Shown in pieces: positions 25,551 through 32,364 of a DNA stretch of 39,277 nt. Numbering within the stretch: position 1 is the stretch's first letter; every line of letters begins with the position of its first letter. The notes under the pieces were generated by a model. That model did not search any database, was not told the origin of the DNA, and saw nothing but the letters and a program-made list of their open reading frames with translations. The translations under genes were made by a program, and so were the position numbers. The DNA comes from Flammeovirgaceae bacterium (GTDB lineage Bacteria > Bacteroidota > Bacteroidia > Cytophagales > Cyclobacteriaceae). The DNA lies in assembly GCA_003229495.1 (NCBI GenBank), contig QIEB01000489.1, forward strand, positions 1 to 39,277, in the 5' to 3' direction.

Positions 25551-27767
25551 CTAGAAAATAAAGGTATGTATATACTTCACCAACAGAGACTGTGTATCCA
25601 CTGTTGGTAATTCCGGATTGTTGTCCAATCTGTTAGTATTCAGCCCACTATTTAGTACCACCCATAGATCCTGGCCTTCTCTAAAGTTGTATCGAAACCG
25701 GATGTTGGCGGAAAAAAGATCAGCAGTGCTGTTGTATTGAACCAGAGCATTGGTAGAAAGCTTGCGATTCAAAGCGGTTCCGATGCGTAACCGGGTAATG
25801 TGAAATTCAAATAATTCATCCCTATCTGCAAAATCAGCATTATTGTAGACGTACTCCAGGTTGAATTGAAAGTGTTTTGATAGATACCAGGAAGGCGTAA
25901 TGGTAATACTATTCAGCCATCCATCGTAAAATGGACCAGTTTCAAGTTGAACACCTGCGCTTAAGGTATTATCACCTGCAATTCTGTATGATCCGATAAT
26001 TCGGTAAAAATCATAGCTGCCGATAGGAATGGAAACATCATCTGAAAGCCTGAATTCTTCCAATAGGTTTTCATAAACCCACTTTACCGCTAGTCCGCCA
26101 CTGTCAAGGTTTTTTCTGGAAAATGTCCACTCCGGGCCGGCTTCAGCAGAAAGAACCTCATGATCCTGATTGTTGACATAGGTATTCCCCGCAACTTCCA
26201 GTTTATGCCAAATAAAGGCCCCTCCTGGCTTTAACCAAGTGTTTGAAAGCGCCGCTGTCCCAAATTTAAAATCGTTGCGGTCAACAAATCCAACACCGGG
26301 ATTATAATTGGGCCCGGATAAAATTGTACCGATGTTGTATCCAAAACCTCTGCGCCTTCTGCGATTCACATCAACTGCCAGACGTCCGCTTTTGAAATTT
26401 TGAGCGCCTCCGTCTTCGGTCAGGCTGTCAAAAGTCTGGGCCCATTGAACAGTTAGATAATCATCTCCAAAAAGTCGAATCAGACCATCAATTCCATAGG
26501 CCAGGTTCTTGTTTCCTTCTGTATCGATACGGCTGGTGAACATGCCTCCTACAAAGCTATTTTGATTGAATACCCTTTTTCTTACCCTAAGTACCCCAAA
26601 GTTCTCTGACGGTATGGAATCAAGCCTTTGTGTTTGCATGTTCATAAACCCTAGATCCCAGGTTTTCATTCTTCCAATCATCCGGGCCCCACCGTATATA
26701 GGAACCTGTCGGCCATCATCTGTCAACCCAATCCTACGGCTAAAAAACAGTCGGCTTAAGCCCCCGGTCTTAAAGTTGAAAATAGAAGCTCGTTCCTGAA
26801 AGAATTGCCTTTTTTCAGGAAAAAACAAAGAAAAACGGGTAAGATTCACCAGCTGGTCATCAGCCTCTGCCTGGGCAAAATCAGTATTTATGGTGAAATC
26901 CGCGGTAAGATTGTTAGTAATAGAAAACTTTATGTCTCCTCCAATTTCTCTTTGAAATTCAGTTTGACTGGTATAACCGGTTTCAGTTTGATTTAATTCG
27001 TTCGATTCCCCGATACCCACTAGAACATATGGGGTCACATAAAGTTTTTTAATGGGTTTAATGTCGCTGAACTGTATTTTTTGGGCCAAAGAAGGTCTTA
27101 AAAATGCCCAATTAGTCTTTGGAGGTATCGCAGGATAGACCAATCTTTCCAATTTTCTGGCCACCTTTCGCTGCACTGTTAAACCCATAATCACCTTACC
27201 ATCGAACTCCTGAAAACGCAGGCTACTGAAAGGTATCCTTATTTCAGTGAACCATCCCTCTTCGGTTATGGTACTCTCGGCGTCCCAAAAGGTATTGAAA
27301 TCTCTGTTCAGCCAGGATCCAGAGGAAATGGTCCCTCCGGTGGCATCGTTGGATATTGCGGCATCATGTCTAAGTCCGGTTGGAGTGGTGGTAAAGATAT
27401 AGGCATTTTCATTGTCGTTGTAGGTATCCAGCACAATTTCAAAATGATCAGATCCCCTTATCCGATCCCTGTACAGTGAAGTTGCTCTAACTCCATTGGG
27501 ATCACGGTCATAGGCTCTCATGGATCCATAAAAATACTGATCATCGTAGGCGAACCTTATTTCAGTATCTTCAGTCGGGGGAGCTCCGGCATTGGGCTCA
27601 TACTGAACCATTGGGACAGGAGTAATAGATTCCCAAGCAGGCTCATCCACCCGGCCATCAAAGATAATCCCATCAATCCTTGGTATCACAAACACACTGT
27701 CGGACTGAGCATAGGTTTCCAGTACACCGATTGATAAGAGCCAAAACAATAAGTTCTTCAATGACAT
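25551..27767 (-). CDS. DUF5916 outer-membrane protein with N-terminal CBM9-like domain
   Basis: 738 aa. A signal peptide (LLFWLLSIGVLETYAQ) is followed by a CBM9/DOMON-like beta-sandwich (about 28-225; PRIDGIIFDGRVDEPAWESI, DDQYFYGSMRAYD, GWFTEIRIPFSSLRF). The remainder (about 235-738) is a DUF5916 region with alternating beta strands and aromatic girdles, and the chain ends in Phe, as outer-membrane beta-barrels do. The segment RFSLFFPEKRQFFQE is characteristic. The family is common in Bacteroidota, but its function is unknown; binding of a carbohydrate or other ligand at the surface is a guess from the CBM9-like domain. Confidence 0.85.
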   Translation of the reverse strand: MSLKNLLFWLLSIGVLETYAQSDSVFVIPRIDGIIFDGRVDEPAWESITPVPMVQYEPNAGAPPTEDTEIRFAYDDQYFYGSMRAYDRDPNGVRATSLYRDRIRGSDHFEIVLDTYNDNENAYIFTTTPTGLRHDAAISNDATGGTISSGSWLNRDFNTFWDAESTITEEGWFTEIRIPFSSLRFQEFDGKVIMGLTVQRKVARKLERLVYPAIPPKTNWAFLRPSLAQKIQFSDIKPIKKLYVTPYVLVGIGESNELNQTETGYTSQTEFQREIGGDIKFSITNNLTADFTINTDFAQAEADDQLVNLTRFSLFFPEKRQFFQERASIFNFKTGGLSRLFFSRRIGLTDDGRQVPIYGGARMIGRMKTWDLGFMNMQTQRLDSIPSENFGVLRVRKRVFNQNSFVGGMFTSRIDTEGNKNLAYGIDGLIRLFGDDYLTVQWAQTFDSLTEDGGAQNFKSGRLAVDVNRRRRRGFGYNIGTILSGPNYNPGVGFVDRNDFKFGTAALSNTWLKPGGAFIWHKLEVAGNTYVNNQDHEVLSAEAGPEWTFSRKNLDSGGLAVKWVYENLLEEFRLSDDVSIPIGSYDFYRIIGSYRIAGDNTLSAGVQLETGPFYDGWLNSITITPSWYLSKHFQFNLEYVYNNADFADRDELFEFHITRLRIGTALNRKLSTNALVQYNSTADLFSANIRFRYNFREGQDLWVVLNSGLNTNRLDNNPELPTVDTQSLLVKYIHTFIF

Positions 27768-27822
27768 GGACCTGCAAGGTCGTCAAAATACTGGATATAG
27801 GGGTATCATGCTACTTGCTATT

Positions 27823-27851
27823 GCTATCCGTAGCTTGAAGCTACGGATAGC
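27823..27851. repeat. 29-bp near-perfect palindrome (14-bp arms)
   Basis: GCTATCCGTAGCTT (27823-27836), one central G, then AAGCTACGGATAGC (27838-27851). It lies in the 113-bp gap between the ABC transporter and DUF5916 genes, both on the minus strand. There is no T-run on either side, so it does not look like a standard terminator; it may be a REP-like element or a protein-binding palindrome. Confidence 0.9.
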
Positions 27852-27880
27852 TGCACAGGCAGTTAATCGTCAATTGATTA

Positions 27881-30800
27881 TTATCTCAGTGCCAATCGAC
27901 CCAGGACATCAAAATATAGTAACACGAACAGCAGAAAACTCATGGTCCATATTATCAGTACATTAAAAATAAAGGTATCTATATAACCCCCAAACAGTGG
28001 TTTATTAGCTACCAGGAATTGTGTTCTGAAATCCAAAAAATGGTCGCTATCAGGCCATATATATATAGGATAGATCTTTTGAACCAGCTGGTCATCTTCC
28101 TCCACTATGCGATCGACGCTTTTAACATTGGTAACCATGTCGCTTACGGTCTCGTTTTGATATCGATTTCGGACCATATTGAGATCTAATGGTCCCTTTA
28201 GGTTATTTTTAAGACGCTCAGTATCCGCGACCCTTTGTTTTTCTGCATCACTGGATTTTTTGTGGTAATATTGTTTTAAACCTGACAGAAATGTTTCCGC
28301 CTGTTCCAGCACTTGATTGTCTATCTCCTCAACAGTTAATTTTTCATATTCCGGGAATTGTCTTGCACCAACAACCGCCAGCTCTTTCCCCAACTCATTT
28401 CTCAGTAATCTCAAATTAGACTCCAGTTGTTCTACCCGATCAGTCCCCATCAGATTACGACATGTCAATAATTTTGACTCCAATGTGGGAATGAAATACA
28501 CGGTTTTATAATCAGAGTTGCGCATTATCTGCTCGTTGTCAAAGAATTGTTTTTGATATGCATTAGCCTTAAACTGATGAACCACCAAAGCTTCGTAAGA
28601 CCAGCGGCTGACCATTATCTCGCCCACAAATGGTACTTTATCATGCGATCTCAGCTTCGGATGCAGGTCATCAAATTTTACTACAACGCCTCCCAATATC
28701 AGTTGTGGTATTAATAAAATTGGAATCAGAATATAAACTGTTACTGCATTCTTAAATGCCGAGCTAACGTTCAAGCCCAGTACATTAGCAAATGAAGAGG
28801 TACTGAACAGCACCAACCAATAGGCCAGAAACATCCCCCTGATTTCTAAAATCAAACATGCAATTAGTGCAAAAGTGAAAGTTTGTATGGCCGAAATGGC
28901 AAACAGGATGAAAATTTTTGAAGACAGATAACTTCCCCTGCTTAAATGCAGGAACGATTCTCTTTTGAGAATTTTACGGTCTTTAATTAACTCCTCGGCA
29001 CTTACAGTAAGCCCCATGAACAAGGCAACAATCACACTAATAAAGAAAAATGCCGGGATATTGACATTCTTGCCAAACGAATAGGCCGCTCCCTCAGCGG
29101 TGGGAAATTCTTTTACCAGAAACGCCAGAATTACCGCCAGCAGTGGTGCTTCCAATGAATTAATAAGGATGTACTGCAGATCGCTAAGTTTCGAGCGTAT
29201 GTCTCTGGCTGTAAATATTAAAAACTGCATCAATCTTGATGGGATTTGCAGCCTGCCTTCTGGTTTGTCAATCACCTTGGGAATCACAGGTAGTATTGAC
29301 CGGAACTTGAAGTGCTCTTCCCATAACTGCGGGCTTACTTTCCTCTTGTCCGTCAAACGTCCATACTCATTAACCACTTTGGTTTCAATGATGTTAAAGA
29401 TCTCTTCGGGTCGAATATTCCCACAGACTGGGCAAGTCCCCAAATCCTTGTCTATCAGATTCGATATATCCTTAAAGTATGACTCCGCCTCTACAGGGTT
29501 GCCATAGTATATTTGGTATCCACCAACATCAAGAATTGCCAAACGGTCGAACATTTTGAAAATATCCGAAGAAGGTTGATGGATTACCACGAAGATCAAC
29601 TTCCCTTTCAGCGACAACTCCTTTAACAAGTCCATGATATTTTCAGAATCCCTGGAACTCAACCCGGAAGTAGGCTCATCCACAAAAAGCACCTGTGGTT
29701 CTCTAAGTAACTCAAGACCAACATTTACCCGTTTTCTCTGGCCACCACTAATGATCTTTTCCAGCGGAGTCCCAACCTTCAAATCCCTGATCTCCGCCAG
29801 TCCCAAACTATTCAATGTCTTGATTACCAGCTTTTCAATTTCCTCTGGAGGGGTTTTGCCGAAACATAACCTGGCCGCGTAGAACAGATTCTCATAAACA
29901 GTAAGTTCTTCTATCAGAAAGTCGTCCTGCGGTATATACCCGATTACACCCTCAATTTCTGATGTCTGCAGATGGATATTGACATTATTAATGGTTATCG
30001 ATCCTTCGCTGGGACTCAAATTGCCATTCAGTACATTCATCAAAGTGGATTTTCCGGAACCACTGCTCCCCATGATCCCTACCAATTTGCCTGATTCCTC
30101 AAATATGGAGATGTCTCTAAGACCCAATGCTCCATCTGGAAATTTGTAATAAACAGCCTCGGCTTTGAATACGATTTTTTGTTGTGACTTGGTAATTAGA
30201 AACTTACTTACAACATCTGAATAGTAGATGGGTTCAGTTCGATAGGCCCTAATAGTACTCCCAGTAGAAAATACCACACCTTTGTTGTTCTTTAGGGGTA
30301 TACCATTAAGATATATGGTGGTTTTACCCAGATACTTAATAAAATAGCTCTCAACTGTTGGCATGTACAATACCACCAATTGACCTTGCAACCCACTGGC
30401 CACCATCCTGCTTATTTTGTTGGGGAGTTCGGCATTGCCGTCATCTATCACCAACAAGTTAGGTGAAACAACCGGCTTGTCTTGGTTGTAGTCTACAAAA
30501 CCAGTAATGTTCTTAACTGTCTTTCGTTTGAGCTTTAGTGCTTCACTGATGTAGTAGAGTAAATTGGATTCCCTTTCGGATACCAGCTTATCAGCGGTTA
30601 TCAGTTCAACCATTTTCAGCACCAGAACCACCTTTTGTTGCTCGGTAATCTCCTGATTTAGCTGTCTGGTTATTTGAATTATTTTGGACCAATCCTCTAC
30701 AAAATCTACGGTTTCATCATCGGTATTTTCTATTTGAACCCGTTCCGATTCTCTTTCCAATACCAGTTCGTCAAAGAGCTCCATGAACTTGTTGACTCCA

Positions 30801-30922
30801 CTTCTGTTTAGCTGACGCTCCAGAAATTCTTTTATGGTAAGGCGCTCCTTATAGGTAACACTTCCCTCTTTTGCAATTATTGCAAATAATTGGATGATCG
30901 CCTTTAATAGCTGCTCACTCAT
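27881..30922 (-). CDS. ABCG-like ABC transporter (ATPase-permease fusion) with N-terminal TerB-like region
   Basis: 1,013 aa. Residues 1-140 form a helical region resembling TerB (AIIAKEGSVTYKERLTIKEF). Residues about 150-250 are beta-rich and FHA-like in pattern (TIYLNGIPLKNNKGVVFSTG). The ABC domain follows: Walker A GSSGSGKS (285-292), Q-loop GYIPQDDFL, signature ISGGQRKR (391-398), Walker B VLFVDEP (411-417) and the H-loop in FVVIHQPSSD. A CPVC pair sits after the ATPase. Six or so transmembrane helices (about 580-790 and the C-terminal 985-1010) flank a large extracytoplasmic insert with heptad-like Gln/Glu-rich helices (about 840-960). White/ABCG-type transporters export lipids or drugs; here the substrate is unknown. 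Confidence 0.88.
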   Translation of the reverse strand: MSEQLLKAIIQLFAIIAKEGSVTYKERLTIKEFLERQLNRSGVNKFMELFDELVLERESERVQIENTDDETVDFVEDWSKIIQITRQLNQEITEQQKVVLVLKMVELITADKLVSERESNLLYYISEALKLKRKTVKNITGFVDYNQDKPVVSPNLLVIDDGNAELPNKISRMVASGLQGQLVVLYMPTVESYFIKYLGKTTIYLNGIPLKNNKGVVFSTGSTIRAYRTEPIYYSDVVSKFLITKSQQKIVFKAEAVYYKFPDGALGLRDISIFEESGKLVGIMGSSGSGKSTLMNVLNGNLSPSEGSITINNVNIHLQTSEIEGVIGYIPQDDFLIEELTVYENLFYAARLCFGKTPPEEIEKLVIKTLNSLGLAEIRDLKVGTPLEKIISGGQRKRVNVGLELLREPQVLFVDEPTSGLSSRDSENIMDLLKELSLKGKLIFVVIHQPSSDIFKMFDRLAILDVGGYQIYYGNPVEAESYFKDISNLIDKDLGTCPVCGNIRPEEIFNIIETKVVNEYGRLTDKRKVSPQLWEEHFKFRSILPVIPKVIDKPEGRLQIPSRLMQFLIFTARDIRSKLSDLQYILINSLEAPLLAVILAFLVKEFPTAEGAAYSFGKNVNIPAFFFISVIVALFMGLTVSAEELIKDRKILKRESFLHLSRGSYLSSKIFILFAISAIQTFTFALIACLILEIRGMFLAYWLVLFSTSSFANVLGLNVSSAFKNAVTVYILIPILLIPQLILGGVVVKFDDLHPKLRSHDKVPFVGEIMVSRWSYEALVVHQFKANAYQKQFFDNEQIMRNSDYKTVYFIPTLESKLLTCRNLMGTDRVEQLESNLRLLRNELGKELAVVGARQFPEYEKLTVEEIDNQVLEQAETFLSGLKQYYHKKSSDAEKQRVADTERLKNNLKGPLDLNMVRNRYQNETVSDMVTNVKSVDRIVEEDDQLVQKIYPIYIWPDSDHFLDFRTQFLVANKPLFGGYIDTFIFNVLIIWTMSFLLFVLLYFDVLGRLALR

Positions 30923-30967
30923 ATGAGATTAACGATGTGGTGTAGAACGGCTAATTTTCTTTCCCCG

Positions 30968-30999
30968 AAAAAAAAGCATTGAATGAACTCCAATGCTTT
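30968..30999 (-). terminator. Intrinsic terminator after the 31021-31935 lipoprotein gene
   Basis: Perfect 9-bp stem AAAGCATTG (30973-30981) with CAATGCTTT (30991-30999), 9-nt loop, and eight T residues on the minus strand (30968-30975). It lies 21 bp after the lipoprotein stop and separates that gene from the ABC transporter downstream. Confidence 0.9.
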
Positions 31000-31020
31000 G
31001 TTCGAATTATTGACTTCAAA

Positions 31021-31935
31021 TTACCCAGTGATATACTCCCTCAGGGCACTAATCTTGCCGATCAAACCAGTCAGACTTCCTTCCTCCAGGTAAGTCATTC
31101 CCTGATTGTTCTTCATAGTCTCCTCAATATTAAGGCTGGCATATTCCTCTACAAGATCCGAAGTCATTGCAGCCAATTTGTCGGTAGTCGCATCACTGTC
31201 CAATGACTTTAAAAGGGCATTAAGTTCTCCCATTGGTTTTTCCTGGTCAAGCATAAGATTTACTAATGGAATTGCAAAAGCACCAATGCTGGAGCTGGGA
31301 TCATTTGCTGAAAGCCCTTCACCTTTTGCTGTTTTGGGAAATTTTTCAATTAAGGAACTGACAATATATAGTCCCTCCGCGAATGTACCGGTTACCACCA
31401 GGGCAGCGGTGCGGTCGCGGTCGCTGTTTTCCAGATGGAGCCTGGTATCGGCAATTGCATCATCGAGGATATCTCCAAGAGCTTCCCGTGAACCCAGGCT
31501 ACTCTCAAACTCCTGTACCATCTCGGAATCAATAGAAGAAGTAACTCCGATTTGATCTGCCAATCCCTTCATCTCATTGAAGTAGGTTAGTGCATCCTGC
31601 GATTTGTCATAAGAACTCAGGTATCCAATATCTGTGGAATAAACTCCCAGATTCAATGCTGATTTGTCATCTTCACTTTTATACTGATCCACATTGCTGA
31701 TATCATTTACCAAGCTTTCCTCAAATCCAGCACCAGTGGATTGAATGATAAATGGGATTTCGGATGGTGGTGGTACTTTAACTACTATTCTCTCAATCTG
31801 TTTTTGTATTTGTTCAACTGCCTGGTCAAATTCTTCCCCCTCATCCGTTTCCTGTTTTGGTGATGAACAAGCGCTGATCCATATTATACAAACACTGCAC
31901 ATAATAGCAGCTATCATTCTGGAGTTAATTTTCAT
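31021..31935 (-). CDS. Hypothetical lipoprotein
   Basis: 304 aa with a lipoprotein signal (IAAIMCSVCIIWISAC, lipobox ISAC, Cys23). The mature part starts with acidic and Gln/Glu-rich residues and then the segment KVPPPSEIPFIIQSTGAGFE; the rest is predicted to be mostly helical (QVGVTSS-type turns, DALTYFNEMKGLADQIG, ALVVTGTFAEGLYIVSSLIEKF). I do not recognise a named domain. It is monocistronic, with its own terminator at 30968-30999. It is likely attached to the inner or outer membrane, facing the periplasm. Confidence 0.75.
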   Translation of the reverse strand: MKINSRMIAAIMCSVCIIWISACSSPKQETDEGEEFDQAVEQIQKQIERIVVKVPPPSEIPFIIQSTGAGFEESLVNDISNVDQYKSEDDKSALNLGVYSTDIGYLSSYDKSQDALTYFNEMKGLADQIGVTSSIDSEMVQEFESSLGSREALGDILDDAIADTRLHLENSDRDRTAALVVTGTFAEGLYIVSSLIEKFPKTAKGEGLSANDPSSSIGAFAIPLVNLMLDQEKPMGELNALLKSLDSDATTDKLAAMTSDLVEEYASLNIEETMKNNQGMTYLEEGSLTGLIGKISALREYITG

Positions 31936-32035
31936 GATCTATTTTATGGTTGATCGGTATAAATTTAAAGAATTGGATAAGTTATAACAATAAAAATTAT
32001 TACGCAAGTGAAAGAAATCGATGGTATCTGAATCA

Positions 32036-32095
32036 GGTTGTTCAACTCAGTTTAATCGATTTCCTCAGTTTAATCGATTTCATACTCGAACAACC
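32036..32095. repeat. 18-bp perfect tandem duplication framed by an 8-bp inverted repeat
   Basis: CTCAGTTTAATCGATTTC occurs twice head to tail (32046-32063 and 32064-32081). Outside it, GGTTGTTC (32036-32043) and GAACAACC (32088-32095) are perfect complements. The block lies in the 429-bp gap between the lipoprotein gene and carB, upstream of the candidate small RNA. It could be a double operator or a recent slippage product. Confidence 0.85.
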
Positions 32096-32144
32096 ATTTC
32101 AGCTATTGTGCTGAATTGTGATCAATTTTTTTTATATTGTACAT

Positions 32145-32252
32145 ACGACCAAGAAACTAAAACCAATGAATTGTCATTTGCGGGTCTTGCAAATGATTAA
32201 AAATAAAGAATGCTCAGCTAAAAACCCTGATGGTCATCGTCAGGGTTTTTTT
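32145..32252 (+). ncRNA. Candidate structured small RNA or leader with two hairpins
   Basis: Hairpin 1 is TCATTTGC (32174-32181) with GCAAATGA (32189-32196), a perfect 8-bp stem and 7-nt loop. An A-rich single-stranded linker follows, then the terminator hairpin at 32220-32250 with a run of seven T. A TATATTG box at 32133-32139 could be a weak -7 element. The same DNA also encodes a 31-codon frame (32166-32261, start MNCHLRVLQM, end GFFVF) that runs through both hairpins, so a leader peptide/attenuator is the alternative. carB begins 112 bp after the terminator and has its own -7-like box, which favours an independent RNA. The 5' end is an estimate. Confidence 0.45.
32220..32252 (+). terminator. 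Intrinsic terminator upstream of carB
   Basis: AAAAACCCTGA (32220-32230) pairs with TCAGGGTTTTT (32240-32250), an 11-bp perfect stem with a 9-nt loop ending in a T-run (32246-32252). No annotated gene on the plus strand ends before it, so it must end a short transcript that starts in this intergenic region. Confidence 0.9.
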
Positions 32253-32311
32253 GTGTTCTGAAGAATAATATCAAATTATTCCCGGATCTTTTATTTGCAA
32301 CTTAATTAGTC

Positions 32312-32319
32312 TAAATTTG
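32312..32319 (+). promoter_or_regulatory. Candidate -7 element of carB (TAAATTTG)
   Basis: TAAATTTG matches TAnnTTTG and lies 45 bp before the carB ATG, downstream of the terminator at 32220-32252. The nearest upstream TTTG (32294-32297) gives a 14-bp spacer, shorter than usual. Confidence 0.4.
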
Positions 32320-32364
32320 TCCAATTTTTATACTCCGTCAACTCAGTAATCTTTAAAAAGATAG

